Position numbers and translations under genes: made by a program. Below, piece by piece: positions 1 to 9,161 of a stretch of DNA of 64,000 bases; the first letter of the stretch is position 1, and each line of letters opens with the position of its first letter. Below the pieces are notes generated by a model. That model worked only from the letters and a program-made list of their open reading frames with translations. It did no database searches and was not told where the DNA came from. The DNA is taken from positions 1,922,001-1,986,000 of the forward strand of contig NZ_CP053661.1 in NCBI RefSeq assembly GCF_013177315.1, given 5' to 3'. This DNA is from Thermoleptolyngbya sichuanensis A183. GTDB taxonomy: Bacteria > Cyanobacteriota > Cyanobacteriia > Elainellales > Elainellaceae.

Positions 1-1
1 T

Positions 2-877
2 TTTGCCTTTCATCCCGACTTCCCCACGCCGTCGCTGGCAGCAGGGGCGGATATTGTCGTGCAATCCACCCACAAAGTGCTGGGCGCAATGACCCAGGCC
101 TCGATGCTCCACTGCCGGGGCGATCGCGTCGATCCTAGCCGCCTCAGCCGCGCCCTGCGATTGGTGCAGTCCACCAGCCCCAGCTATTTGCTGCTGGCCT
201 CGCTGGATGCCGCCCGCTGGCAACTGGCCCAGCAGGGCCCAGACCTGATGCAGCACACCCTCGACCTGGCGGCGATCGCCCGCACCCAGCTTGCCCAACT
301 TCCCGGTCTGCGCCTGCTCACGGCTGCCCATGCCTGCACGCCCGGATTCATCGCCCTCGACCCCACTCGGTTAACCGTAGACGTAAGCGGGCTAGGGCTG
401 TCGGGCTTTGCCGCAGACGAAATCCTGCATACACAATTGGGCGTAACCGCAGAACTGCCGGGTCTGACGCATCTCAGCTTCATCCTCAGCCTGGGCAACA
501 CGCTAGCGGATATCGAGCAACTGGTTGCAGGCTTTCGAGCCTTGGCCCAGACGGTTCAGCCTGCCGACGGGCTGGCTGCCGGAGAGTTCAAACGGGTCGG
601 AGCGGGCTTTCCCTGGAACGCAATCGAGGTTGAACAATCGCAGTCGCCTCGTGCTGCGTTTCTGGCCAACAGCGAGGTCGTGGCGCTAGAGCAAGCGGGC
701 GATCGCCTCTCTGCGGAAACCGTGTGTCCCTATCCGCCGGGCATTCCGCTGCTAATTCCAGGCGAACGCATTTCTAGAGGGGCGCTGCAATTGCTCAAGG
801 CAGTGCTAGAGCAGGGCGGAACGGTCACGGGGTTAGTCGGCGAACAGGGTTTGCGAGTCGTGCAGCGCAACGGGTAG
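2..877 (+). CDS. Orn/Lys/Arg decarboxylase family protein, C-terminal part (5' end outside window)
   Basis: The reading frame is already open at the first base, so the gene starts upstream of the window. The visible part begins just before the PLP-lysine motif STHKVLGAMTQ, which is the Schiff-base lysine region of fold-type I Orn/Lys/Arg decarboxylases. About 290 residues follow, with the usual C-terminal domain (CPYPPGIPLLIPGE is typical of this family). Such enzymes decarboxylate a basic amino acid to a polyamine precursor; which of arginine, lysine or ornithine is used cannot be told from this part. Its last 45 bases overlap the 3' end of the convergent histidine kinase gene. Confidence 0.85.
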   Translation, partial: FAFHPDFPTPSLAAGADIVVQSTHKVLGAMTQASMLHCRGDRVDPSRLSRALRLVQSTSPSYLLLASLDAARWQLAQQGPDLMQHTLDLAAIARTQLAQLPGLRLLTAAHACTPGFIALDPTRLTVDVSGLGLSGFAADEILHTQLGVTAELPGLTHLSFILSLGNTLADIEQLVAGFRALAQTVQPADGLAAGEFKRVGAGFPWNAIEVEQSQSPRAAFLANSEVVALEQAGDRLSAETVCPYPPGIPLLIPGERISRGALQLLKAVLEQGGTVTGLVGEQGLRVVQRNG

Positions 878-3800
878 CGTCAGCGTAAAGCGCACAAAGT
901 TATCGTGGCTTTCCAGGGCGATCGCCCCACCCAACCGCTCGACCAGCTTCTTGACCAGAGCCAATCCCAATCCTGTTCCTTCGTGCTTCCAGGGATCGTT
1001 GCTGGGAACGCGATAAAAACGTTCAAATACGCGATCCTGCTCTGAGGTGGGAATCTCTACACCCGTATTCGTGATGACAATCCTCAAGTATTCAGCGGTA
1101 TATTCGCCAATCATGACCTGAATCGTTCCTTGATCGGGGGTGTACTTGCAGGCATTATTCAGCAGCTCACCCAGAATTCGACTGAGATAGGAGGCATCTG
1201 TCCGCATCGGCGGAAGGTTTGCTGAGACATTCAAACTCAAATGCTGGTTTCGAGTGCGAGTCCGTTCCAGAAACGGTTCCGCAATATGTGCCACCCAGTC
1301 ACATAAATGAATGCTTGTGAGCAATAGTGGCTCCATGCCAGCATCGAGTCGAGATAAATCCAGGAGGTCGTTAATTAGCTTTAGCTCTCGCTGACATTCA
1401 TCTTTCAAAATTTGGAAATAGCGGTGAATGTGGTGGAGATCCGGGTTGTCGAAAAGACCAAGCTGACGCAGGCTCAGTTCTAGCATCTGAGACGACATCT
1501 TCACGTTCGCCATCGGGGTTCGTAGCTCATGCGAAACGCTGCTCAGGAAGTTATCCTTCAGTTCATTCAACTGTTCCAACTTCTCAACCTGATTTCGGGC
1601 CGCTTGATAGAGTCTGGCTTGTCGAATGGCGATCGCACATTGATTTGCAACCTGTTCCACCAGGCGAATTTCTCTGTCCTCAAACGGCTCATTCCCTGCC
1701 CGATAAAGCCATAAATCTCCCAATAAATTCTGATTGTCTCGAAGCAGACATGCCAACACTGTAAAAGGCTGGTCTATGTCTCGCAGAATCAGCTTTGCGT
1801 TTTGGTTTTCTGGAAAATCGCCTGCGGATGCGTGGGGCAGGATATGCCAGCAAAAGTGAACGATCTGCCTCTGAAAGAGTTGCTCATACAGGTCTGCATA
1901 ATCTCTGATTGACACGATGCTGGCATGTCTAGACGGGATATTCGGTGCAACATACTCGTGCTGAATGATGGAGACATTTTGCTCTAGGTCGTAAAGTCCC
2001 GTATCGCAAATGCTGACTCCTAGCCCTGTGCCCAGCTCTTGCACCACCTTTTGCAAAATTACGTCTTCATCAAGGCTATCGCGTACCTTGTCAGTAATGC
2101 GCTTGAGCAATTTCTCAAAGTCGAGTGCTTTTTTCAACTGAGCAGTCTGCTGCTGCACCTGGGCCAATAGGCTTTGGTTGAGTTGCTGCACCTGATGGTA
2201 GAGTTCAGATTGTTGAATCGCAATGCCGACTTGATTAGCCAGTTGCAGCAGCAACTCACACTCCCAAACTTGCCACTGGCGCGGATCGCAGCACTGATGC
2301 ACCAGCAGCAGCCCCCAAAGCTGTTTTTGCACCAGAATCGGCACAGCTAAGTTGGCAGTGACCTGGAATTGCAGCAGAAAGTCGCGATGGCAGGGCGCGA
2401 TGTCATCGGTGTAGACGTTATCGATCGCCCGCACGCGCCCTTGCTGATAGCGCTCTAGCCAGTTTTCTCGAAAGCAGGGATCGTCGATGACGCGATCGCA
2501 CAGGGTCCAGTCTGCTCGACCGACCGATTCCACCACCACGCGCCCGCTCCAGTCGGGATGAAACTGGTAAATCATCACACGATCGGCCTGCAAAAACTGA
2601 CGCACCTCCTCCACCGTTGTAGACAGCACCTCGGATGAATCCAGCGATTGGCGAATGCGCTGGGCAATTTGGGCAATCAGCCGTTCGCGCTGGGTTTGCT
2701 GCTGGAGGCGCTGTTCTGCCTGCTTGCGCTCAGTAATGTCCTGCGTGGTGCCAAACAGGCGCACCGTCCGTCCCTGCTCCACAATGGCCTGCCCCCGGTT
2801 GTGGAGGTGGCGAATCGAGCCATCCGGCAGGACGATCCGCATTTTGTGATCGTAGGCAGCGCCCGTGGCGATCGCCCGCTTCACAAATTGCTCAAACGAC
2901 CGCACATCTGCTGGATGAATGAGTCTTCGCAGGGTGCGATAGGTCGGCGATTGCGCCGGGTCAAGCCCAAAAATGCGATAGGTTTGCTCTGACCATCTCA
3001 CCGTTTGCGTCTGCACGTCGTATTCCCAACTGCCCAAGCAGGCGAGCCGCTGAGCATCGGACAAATCCTTTTCGCGCCGCCGGAGGGCGATCGCCAGTCG
3101 TTTGTATTCGGTGATGTCAGTATTGGCAAAAACACAGGCTTCAATCTGCCCTTGATTGTCAACCAGCGGATAGAGTCGCGTCAGCATCAGGCATTCGGTG
3201 CCATCCTGACACTGGAAGGTTAGCTCTACATTGGCAAACGACTGGCCTTCAAAGACTTGCTCCACCATCGTCTGCACAGCGTTCCACAGCGCTGGGCTGG
3301 GCATCAGGTCTTGCAGCGATCGCCCCAGCATCGTCTGCCCATACTGAAACATCCGCTCACAGGCAGGATTCCAGTTGAGAATCAGCCCCGCCCGGTTGAC
3401 CCAAAAAATGGGGTTGGGCGAATGGTCTACGAGTTGGCGATAGTAGCTCTGTGGCTCCTGGGCAGTTCCCGTAGGCAAATTCAGGGTTACCACGCCCAGG
3501 AGTTGTCCGTCCGAGTCCGTTACGGCTACATGGTCAGCACGAGGCGGCGGTGATGTAGAAACCAGCGCGTTCCATTCGGCCTCTGTGATGACCGCGGGCG
3601 ATCGCTGCACTAGGTCGCCAATCTGCGTCGCACTCAGGTCGATGCCTTGGGCGATCGCCCGAACCAAATCCTGAGCCGTGAACAGACCCAGCAGTTGCCC
3701 TTGCTGCAAGACGGCAATGTAGACCGATTCAGCCTCGTGCATGAGGCGCACGGCCTCGACCACCAGGGTTTGGGCCACGGCAGTAATCGGTGGCAGCAAA

Positions 3801-3910
3801 AAGGAATCGCCAGCAGGTGGCGGACAAGCAGCAAGCAATGGATCGGCCGGCTTTCTAGAGGCGATGTTTTCGGAAGAAAGCTGATTTCTGAAAGGAATGT
3901 CTTCTGTCAT
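833..3910 (-). CDS. CBS-PAS-GAF sensor histidine kinase
   Basis: A 1025-residue soluble-looking sensor kinase. In order it shows a CBS-domain pair (about residues 25-150), a PAS domain with PAC tail (about 155-275), a second PAS/PAC (about 285-395), a GAF domain (about 410-570), a second GAF-like region (about 645-770), a HisKA dimerisation domain with the phospho-acceptor His794 in SVSHELRTP, and a HATPase domain with the N box (ELLNNACKYT) and G box (GTGLGLAL). No membrane segment is obvious. CBS domains usually bind adenine nucleotides, so energy state is a plausible input; GAF and PAS may bind a chromophore or small ligand. No response regulator is adjacent. The 3' end overlaps the decarboxylase gene by 45 bases in convergent orientation. 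Confidence 0.9.
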   Translation of the reverse strand: MTEDIPFRNQLSSENIASRKPADPLLAACPPPAGDSFLLPPITAVAQTLVVEAVRLMHEAESVYIAVLQQGQLLGLFTAQDLVRAIAQGIDLSATQIGDLVQRSPAVITEAEWNALVSTSPPPRADHVAVTDSDGQLLGVVTLNLPTGTAQEPQSYYRQLVDHSPNPIFWVNRAGLILNWNPACERMFQYGQTMLGRSLQDLMPSPALWNAVQTMVEQVFEGQSFANVELTFQCQDGTECLMLTRLYPLVDNQGQIEACVFANTDITEYKRLAIALRRREKDLSDAQRLACLGSWEYDVQTQTVRWSEQTYRIFGLDPAQSPTYRTLRRLIHPADVRSFEQFVKRAIATGAAYDHKMRIVLPDGSIRHLHNRGQAIVEQGRTVRLFGTTQDITERKQAEQRLQQQTQRERLIAQIAQRIRQSLDSSEVLSTTVEEVRQFLQADRVMIYQFHPDWSGRVVVESVGRADWTLCDRVIDDPCFRENWLERYQQGRVRAIDNVYTDDIAPCHRDFLLQFQVTANLAVPILVQKQLWGLLLVHQCCDPRQWQVWECELLLQLANQVGIAIQQSELYHQVQQLNQSLLAQVQQQTAQLKKALDFEKLLKRITDKVRDSLDEDVILQKVVQELGTGLGVSICDTGLYDLEQNVSIIQHEYVAPNIPSRHASIVSIRDYADLYEQLFQRQIVHFCWHILPHASAGDFPENQNAKLILRDIDQPFTVLACLLRDNQNLLGDLWLYRAGNEPFEDREIRLVEQVANQCAIAIRQARLYQAARNQVEKLEQLNELKDNFLSSVSHELRTPMANVKMSSQMLELSLRQLGLFDNPDLHHIHRYFQILKDECQRELKLINDLLDLSRLDAGMEPLLLTSIHLCDWVAHIAEPFLERTRTRNQHLSLNVSANLPPMRTDASYLSRILGELLNNACKYTPDQGTIQVMIGEYTAEYLRIVITNTGVEIPTSEQDRVFERFYRVPSNDPWKHEGTGLGLALVKKLVERLGGAIALESHDNFVRFTLTLPVALHDSQTLFAD

Positions 3911-4150
3911 GGTTTATCTTCAATTAGCCTAGCTGACAGAGTTGGGAAACCCCAACCTGAATTCCACAGAGCAAGCAGCATTACTCTTTGTAAAAAACCC
4001 AGAAATATTTCGATAGATAGCCCAGCAAGAAACTTATAGGATGATGAAGTGAAGCGGCAGATCCTGCCGATATTCCCGCGATGCCGACAGTTCTGGAGAG
4101 CGTTTGTAGAGAGTTCAAAGACTTCAGTTATTCCTGATTTTAGACGGCTT

Positions 4151-5413
4151 CTAAACCACTCCCAACTGGGTCGGTGTTTGCAAGCCTTTGGGTAGTGCAG
4201 CCGCGTTAATCCCCTTGCCTTGCACTAGCACGCCAAAGTTGCCCAGCCGCAGCGGGTCAATTAGCGATTGCAGGCGATCGCGCTGTTGCAGTATTTCTGC
4301 CAGGTTCGCCTCGGTTCCCGGTTCAGGATGGGAGAGGGCTGCCAGGCGATCACCCAGCCCCAGAGCCATCAGAAACAAGCCCTGCGGGACAAATCCCAGC
4401 GTATCCAACCCGCAGCGATCGCCCTGTCGCTCCAGCGCTGTGAAATCGACGTGCGCCGTCAGGTCTTGTCGCCCAATGTGCAGGTAGGGATTGGAATGGT
4501 GTGCGTGTTGGTAATAGCACTGGAGCGTGCCTGTGGTGCGGGTGGGGCTGTAGTAGCGCTGCGCCGGATAGCCGTAGTCGATGGTGAGGACATAGCCGCG
4601 ATGCAGCCGATCTGCCACCGTTTGCATCCAGTCCAGCGCCGCCAGGTTGACCTCGGTGCGATAGCCGTCGGGATAGCGCTCCGACAACAGATCCACTCCC
4701 ACTAGCTCAAAATACTCCGCTAGTCTTAGCGTAGAGAGGTCGCCCAGCGTCTCGATAAAGCGCGGGGTCGCGTCTGCGGCTTCCTCTGGCGCAAGGGTAA
4801 CGTAGATTTCCTGGAGTTGCCCTTGGGCGATCGCCACCTGATGCACCGGAAACGCATCCACCAGTTCGTTTGAGAAAAAGCAGCCCGTCACAGAATCGGG
4901 CGGCATCTCTTCCCATCTGCACCAGCGCACCTGGCCAGAGTCTGCCAAAGGCTTGAGCTGATGCTGCTGCTCTGCCCGCATCGCCGCCGAAATTTCCACA
5001 ATCACATAATCCACGGCTTCAAAGCAGGCGTAATGCTCTCGATAGAGATAGCGCAGCACATCCACCGCCAAAATCCCTTGTCCTGCGCCCATTTCCACCA
5101 GCGTAAAGGGATGCGGAGCGCCTAGCAGATGCCACAGTTCGGCAAACTGTTCTGCCAGCAGTTCCCCAAACGCTGCGTCGAGATGGGGCGAGGTATAGAA
5201 ATCTCCCGCTGCGCCGATCCGTGGGCTGGGTGTGGCGTAATAGCCATAGTCCGGGTCGTAGAGGGCGATCGCCATAAACTCAGCAAACGAGATACGCCGC
5301 TGCGGATCAGCGACAATGCGCTGGGAAAGGCGATCGCACAATGGCAGATTGCTATCGTCAAGATCAGACGAACCGGGACGCATAAAGAGAATTCCATAGC
5401 CCTGCTCAATCAT
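4151..5413 (-). CDS. MidA/NDUFAF7-type SAM-dependent methyltransferase (DUF185, COG1565)
   Basis: About 420 residues. The SAM-binding motif EMGAGQG sits in a Rossmann core, preceded by ALYDPDYGYY and GDFYTSPHL, which are signatures of the MidA family. The human homologue NDUFAF7 methylates an arginine of a complex I subunit; whether the cyanobacterial protein acts on NDH-1 is inference only. An in-frame GTG at 5431 could extend the protein by six residues, but the ATG at 5413 is preceded by AGGAAATA, so that start was chosen. The gene stands alone between the kinase and the Hlip gene. Confidence 0.85.
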   Translation of the reverse strand: MIEQGYGILFMRPGSSDLDDSNLPLCDRLSQRIVADPQRRISFAEFMAIALYDPDYGYYATPSPRIGAAGDFYTSPHLDAAFGELLAEQFAELWHLLGAPHPFTLVEMGAGQGILAVDVLRYLYREHYACFEAVDYVIVEISAAMRAEQQHQLKPLADSGQVRWCRWEEMPPDSVTGCFFSNELVDAFPVHQVAIAQGQLQEIYVTLAPEEAADATPRFIETLGDLSTLRLAEYFELVGVDLLSERYPDGYRTEVNLAALDWMQTVADRLHRGYVLTIDYGYPAQRYYSPTRTTGTLQCYYQHAHHSNPYLHIGRQDLTAHVDFTALERQGDRCGLDTLGFVPQGLFLMALGLGDRLAALSHPEPGTEANLAEILQQRDRLQSLIDPLRLGNFGVLVQGKGINAAALPKGLQTPTQLGVV

Positions 5414-5540
5414 TATTTCCTGAGTTGCCACGCCCGGAAACTCTTTATACCGACCCTGCCTTCAAGACATCCCCAAAAAAGTAACCAAACCCCACCGCAC
5501 ACAAGCAGCCTTCAGAAAACCCCATCACCCACCCTACCCA

Positions 5541-5568
5541 ACTCTCCCCTCTTCGTTCTTCCCTCTTC
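5541..5568. repeat. 14-bp tandem repeat, two units
   Basis: Two adjacent 14-bp pyrimidine-rich units, the second being GTTCTTCCCTCTTC. The same unit recurs in the array at 7187-7228. The surrounding stretch is C/T rich on this strand. Confidence 0.75.
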
Positions 5569-5643
5569 CTTCCTCCCCCATAGATAGACCACCCCCCCAC
5601 CATAAATACTCAAATATGTAGTTTTATTGCTGCTTTTTCTTAA

Positions 5644-5661
5644 GTTATGTTAATGTACAAG
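5644..5661 (+). promoter_or_regulatory. candidate HLR1-like (RpaB) site upstream of Hlip gene
   Basis: GTTATGTT-AA-TGTACAAG resembles the HLR1 element, two (G/T)TTACA(T/A)(T/A) repeats two bases apart, with 6 of 8 matches in each half. It lies 36 bases before the Hlip start. HLR1 sites bound by RpaB are known to control high-light genes, hli genes among them; this particular site is a match by eye only. Confidence 0.35.
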
Positions 5662-5697
5662 TACAACCTAAAGACAACCTAAAGAGGTCTTTGAGCT

Positions 5698-5841
5698 ATG
5701 CAAACCCAAGAATCCAAGTTTGGCTTTACTCAGTTTGCGGAAACCTGGAACGGTCGTCTGGCAATGCTGGGCTTTGTGATTGGTCTGGCTACGGAACTGT
5801 TGACGGGTCAGGGCATCCTGTCCCAACTGGGTCTGATGTAG
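5698..5841 (+). CDS. high-light-inducible protein (Hlip / small CAB-like protein)
   Basis: A 47-residue, one-helix protein with the chlorophyll-binding signature ETWNGRLAMLGFVIG: the E and the N/R pair are the conserved pigment-binding and helix-packing residues of the CAB/ELIP/Hlip family. Hlips sit in the thylakoid membrane, bind chlorophyll and carotenoid, and protect photosystem II assembly intermediates under light stress. An AGAGG ribosome site lies about ten bases before the ATG. The leader holds two copies of ACAACCTAAAG in tandem, and an HLR1-like site lies further upstream. A strong terminator follows at 5929, so this is a single-gene unit. Confidence 0.93.
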   Translation: MQTQESKFGFTQFAETWNGRLAMLGFVIGLATELLTGQGILSQLGLM

Positions 5842-5928
5842 GTCAACCGAGCCAGAGTTTGCGAAAGCAACTTGGGTGGTTGGTCTGCTACGGTCTTTCA
5901 CGTTTCATCCTTGATATCTCCTTCGCAG

Positions 5929-5955
5929 AGGTGCGGCTTCGGTCGCACCTTTTTT
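5929..5955 (+). terminator. Rho-independent terminator of the Hlip gene
   Basis: AGGTGCG and CGCACCT form a 7-bp stem extended by a G-T and a C-G pair closing a cUUCGg tetraloop, followed by a run of six T. This is a textbook intrinsic terminator placed about 90 bases after the Hlip stop. Confidence 0.88.
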
Positions 5956-5997
5956 GTTGCGGCGATCGCTCCAAAATCTACAATCTAAAATCCAGCC

Positions 5998-6087
5998 AGG
6001 ACTTACGCACTTGCGATAAGCTCTCTGGATTTTGGACAATTTCTCGCGGGCTGCGCCCGCGAGAAATTGTCCAACTGCGTAAGTCCT
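5998..6087. mobile_element. 90-bp MITE-like palindromic element, copy 1
   Basis: Ends carry near-perfect terminal inverted repeats (AGGACTTACGCACTTG against the complement of CAACTGCGTAAGTCCT, one mismatch). Inside, positions 6032-6051 and 6055-6074 form a perfect 20-bp stem with a TGC loop. A second 90-bp copy lies inverted at 59455-59544. No transposase is encoded, so mobility would need an enzyme supplied elsewhere; no clear target-site duplication was found. Confidence 0.75.
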
Positions 6088-6152
6088 ACTAGCATCAAAA
6101 CACGCTTTGACCAAGCTGCTGCTCAGCCCTAACCCCTAACCTCCAACCCCTC

Positions 6153-6932
6153 ATGTCTCTCTGGTTGGCTCTTGCAATTGGCAACTCGCGGCTTCATTGG
6201 GCCGCTTTCTCAGATAGCAGACTGCTACACAACTGGGATTCAGACTATTGGACAGCGGCGGCGATCGCCCAATTTGCTGCCGATCCTGCGTCTGCCGGGT
6301 TGTCAATTGCAAGCGAGGTTTCATTGCAAGCGCCTGTTCCATTGGCGATCGCCTCCGTTGTGCCCGCGCAGACAGACCTCTGGCAGCAGTATCCCGCCCA
6401 GCAGATCCTTACCTTGGCAGACGTGCCCCTAGCCAAGATGTATCCCACCCTCGGCATCGATCGCGCCCTAACCCTCTGGGGAGCAATCTGTTCCCTGGGC
6501 GCACCCGTGCTAGTAATCGATGCTGGAACAGCCCTCACCTTCACCGCTGCCGACCGAGCAAACACCCTACTGGGCGGCGCGATTCTGCCGGGTCTGCGGC
6601 TCCAGCAGCAAGCCCTCGCCCAGGACACGGCTGCTCTGCCGCTCGTCGCGCTCCAGCCAGATCTAAACCTGCTGCCACCGCGCTGGGCCACCGACACGCC
6701 CACCGCCATCCGCTCCGGCATTCTCTACACGCTGCTGGCTAGCCTCCAAGACTTTGCCTGCGATTGGCTGTTGCAGGAACCAGAAGGGGCGATCGCCCTC
6801 ACAGGCGGCGACTCCGCCCTGCTCCACCAGGCGCTCTCTCAACAAAACCCAGCCCTCGCTGCCCGCATTCATCGTGACCCAGCACTCATCTTTCGCGGCA
6901 TCCCCGCGCTGCGAAACTGGAGCTTAATTTGA
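6153..6932 (+). CDS. coaX: type III pantothenate kinase
   Basis: 259 residues, the usual length for CoaX. The N-terminal phosphate-binding motif (AIGNSRLHWA, usually DIGNTR in the family, here with Ala for the first Asp), the central VIDAGTALTFT and the GGAILPGLRLQQQAL stretch identify the ASKHA-fold type III enzyme, which phosphorylates pantothenate in the first step of coenzyme A synthesis in the cytoplasm. The final ALTGGDSALL motif is also typical. The gene stands alone on the plus strand, 65 bases after the MITE-like element. The N-terminal Ala instead of Asp is a mild oddity shared by some cyanobacterial members as far as I recall, so activity is still expected. Confidence 0.88.
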   Translation: MSLWLALAIGNSRLHWAAFSDSRLLHNWDSDYWTAAAIAQFAADPASAGLSIASEVSLQAPVPLAIASVVPAQTDLWQQYPAQQILTLADVPLAKMYPTLGIDRALTLWGAICSLGAPVLVIDAGTALTFTAADRANTLLGGAILPGLRLQQQALAQDTAALPLVALQPDLNLLPPRWATDTPTAIRSGILYTLLASLQDFACDWLLQEPEGAIALTGGDSALLHQALSQQNPALAARIHRDPALIFRGIPALRNWSLI

Positions 6933-7186
6933 ACTTGGTACAGAGGGCGATCGCCTAGGAAAAGCAGCAGTCCGGGTCAGCAAATTGCGCCAAAGGGTTG
7001 ACGTAAACTGAGTTGAGCAAACGTCTAACAAGAGCTTTCGGGTTTCCCAATCTTCCCGGCCCCTCTTCGACTGATATATGATCAGGACAGCATTTACAAA
7101 AATTCACAGTCCGTCGCCTCAAATAAAGCCAACACCCAACCCTACCGCCACAACACAACCGCAAGCCCACCCCGGAGCATTTCTTC

Positions 7187-7228
7187 GCTCTTCCCTCTTC
7201 GTTCTTCCCTCTTCGTTCTTCCCTCTTC
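7187..7228. repeat. 14-bp tandem repeat, three units, polypyrimidine
   Basis: Three 14-bp units (one GCTCTTCCCTCTTC, then two of GTTCTTCCCTCTTC) end 13 bases before the ATG of the hydrolase gene and replace any recognisable ribosome binding site. The rest of the 6933-7241 spacer shows nothing else I can name. Confidence 0.8.
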
Positions 7229-7241
7229 CCCCTTCCCCACC

Positions 7242-8129
7242 ATGCCCCTCACCCAAACCCACCCCGTCTCTACCCACACCTGGCAATGGCGCAGCTTCCC
7301 GATCCGCTATCAGCAAGCGGGCGAAACGGGTGTCCCGATGCTGCTGGTGCATGGCTTTGGCGCGTCCAGCGACCACTGGCGCAAAAATCTCCCGGTTCTG
7401 GCTGACACGAACCGGGTGTTTGCCATTGACCTGATTGGCTTTGGCTATTCTGCCAAGCCCGCGCCGGGGGAGGCCATTCAATACACGTTTGAAACCTGGG
7501 GACAGCAGTTGCTCGATTTTTGCCACGAGGTAATCGGCGAACCAGCGCTGCTGGTGGGCAATTCGATTGGCTGTGTGGCGGCGTTGCAGGCGGCTGTGCT
7601 GGAGCCAGAATGGGTGCGCGGCGTGGCCATGCTGGACTGTTCGCTGCGGATGCTGCATGACCGCAAGCGGGCGACCTTGCCTTGGTATCGGCGATTTGGC
7701 TCGGTGTGGCTCCAACAAGTGCTGGGCAATCGGGCGATTGGGCAGTTCTTCTTTTCGCAAATTGCCCAGCCTAAGACGGTTCGCAAGGTGCTGCTGCAAG
7801 CCTACGGCCGCAAGGATGCCGTGACCGATGAACTGGTGGATCTGCTACTCAAGCCCGCGTTTGAACCGGGGGCCGTGGATGTGTTTCTGGCTTTTATCCG
7901 CTATTCCCAGGGGCCCCTAGCGGAAGATCTGCTGCCCCAGGTGACCTGTCCGGTGCTGGTACTGTGGGGCACGGAAGACCCCTGGGAGCCGATCGCCCTC
8001 GGTCGAGAATTTGCCAACTATCCCTGCGTCCAGGATTTTATTCCCCTGGATGGGCTAGGGCATTGTCCCCAGGACGAAGCACCGGAGGTGGTAAACCCGA
8101 TTTTGCAGCGGTGGGCAGCGGTTTTTTAG
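7242..8129 (+). CDS. alpha/beta hydrolase
   Basis: 295 residues with a complete alpha/beta-hydrolase triad: nucleophile Ser108 in GNSIG, Asp246 in WGTEDPW and His274 in GLGHCPQDE. The oxyanion-hole motif LVHGFGASSDHW is near residue 35. The pattern resembles the group that includes plant pheophytinase-like proteins, common in cyanobacteria, but substrate cannot be assigned. Cytoplasmic; no signal peptide. The gene starts directly after a pyrimidine-rich repeat and converges with ctaB, whose stop is 42 bases away. Confidence 0.85.
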   Translation: MPLTQTHPVSTHTWQWRSFPIRYQQAGETGVPMLLVHGFGASSDHWRKNLPVLADTNRVFAIDLIGFGYSAKPAPGEAIQYTFETWGQQLLDFCHEVIGEPALLVGNSIGCVAALQAAVLEPEWVRGVAMLDCSLRMLHDRKRATLPWYRRFGSVWLQQVLGNRAIGQFFFSQIAQPKTVRKVLLQAYGRKDAVTDELVDLLLKPAFEPGAVDVFLAFIRYSQGPLAEDLLPQVTCPVLVLWGTEDPWEPIALGREFANYPCVQDFIPLDGLGHCPQDEAPEVVNPILQRWAAVF

Positions 8130-8171
8130 GAACCCGGTTTAAGGGAATGAACCGGGCTGAGTGATTCGTCG

Positions 8172-9161
8172 CTATAGCGGCACGATCTCGCTCAGAAACG
8201 CAGCGTGCTGGGCGATCGCCCCCGAAATTTGCCCAGTAATCTGGTGTGTAATCGGCAGGCTGTCTACCGCCATGCCCGCGCAGAGCAGCATCATATAAAA
8301 GATGGAGTACTTAAAGAGCGATCGCGCAGAGTCATAGTCCATCGGGTTTTTGAGCAGGGCCCAGGCTTTCTTCAGGAAAACCGCAGCCAGTCCCAGCGCC
8401 GCCACCAGATACACGGCCCCCATCACGCCGAGGGGAAACACCAGCAGCAGCGTCACCGGAATCATAATCAGCGTGTAGATCCAGATTTGCTTGGCGGTGG
8501 CAACCTGACCTTCCACCACGGGCAGCATCGGCACGCCTACTTTCTCGTAGTCCTTCTGAATCATCATCGCCAGCGCCCAGAAGTGGGGCGGTGTCCAGAA
8601 GAAGATGATGGCGAAGAACACCCAGGCGGCCCAGCTTAGCTCGCCCGTCACCGCCGCCCAGCCCACCAGCGGGGGAATTGCGCCCGCCGCACCACCGATA
8701 ACGATATTTTGCGTGCTGTGGCGCTTGAGCCAGTGGGTATAGACCAGCACGTAGGTAACAATGCCGGACATAGCCAGACAGGCGCTCAGCAGGTTGGCAA
8801 ACACCGTCAGCAGGGTGAAGGAGAGAAGCGCGAGGGCGATCGCAAAAATCAGGGCATCTCGCGGCTGGATGCGGCCCGACGGCAGTGGTCGATGGCGGGT
8901 GCGCTCCATATCGTAGTCAATATCGCGGTCGTAAAGACAGTTAATCGTATTGGCGGAGGCGGCGGCCAGGGCCCCGCTGAGCAGCGTCACCAGCGCCAGC
9001 ACGGGGTCTACCTCACCGTGGGCCGCGATCCACATACTGCCTGCGGTGGTAATCAGCAGCAGAATGATGATGCGGGGCTTGGTGAGCTGCCAGTAGCTCT
9101 GAACGACTTGCCAAACATTTTGATGATGGCGGATGGAATCGGTGCAAACGGTATCTTGCAT
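8172..9161 (-). CDS. ctaB: protoheme IX farnesyltransferase (heme O synthase)
   Basis: About 329 residues, a UbiA-superfamily membrane prenyltransferase with multiple helices. It carries the two Asp-rich substrate motifs: [20 protein letters not shown] and [12 protein letters not shown]. CtaB attaches farnesyl to heme B to make heme O for cytochrome oxidase. The open frame runs back to 9524, but the ATG at 9161 follows AGGA with eight bases spacing and fits the family N-terminus (QLTKPRI soon after), so that start is used. It lies downstream of ctaA in the same direction with a 220-bp gap; no cox subunit genes are in the window. Confidence 0.93.
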   Translation of the reverse strand: MQDTVCTDSIRHHQNVWQVVQSYWQLTKPRIIILLLITTAGSMWIAAHGEVDPVLALVTLLSGALAAASANTINCLYDRDIDYDMERTRHRPLPSGRIQPRDALIFAIALALLSFTLLTVFANLLSACLAMSGIVTYVLVYTHWLKRHSTQNIVIGGAAGAIPPLVGWAAVTGELSWAAWVFFAIIFFWTPPHFWALAMMIQKDYEKVGVPMLPVVEGQVATAKQIWIYTLIMIPVTLLLVFPLGVMGAVYLVAALGLAAVFLKKAWALLKNPMDYDSARSLFKYSIFYMMLLCAGMAVDSLPITHQITGQISGAIAQHAAFLSEIVPL

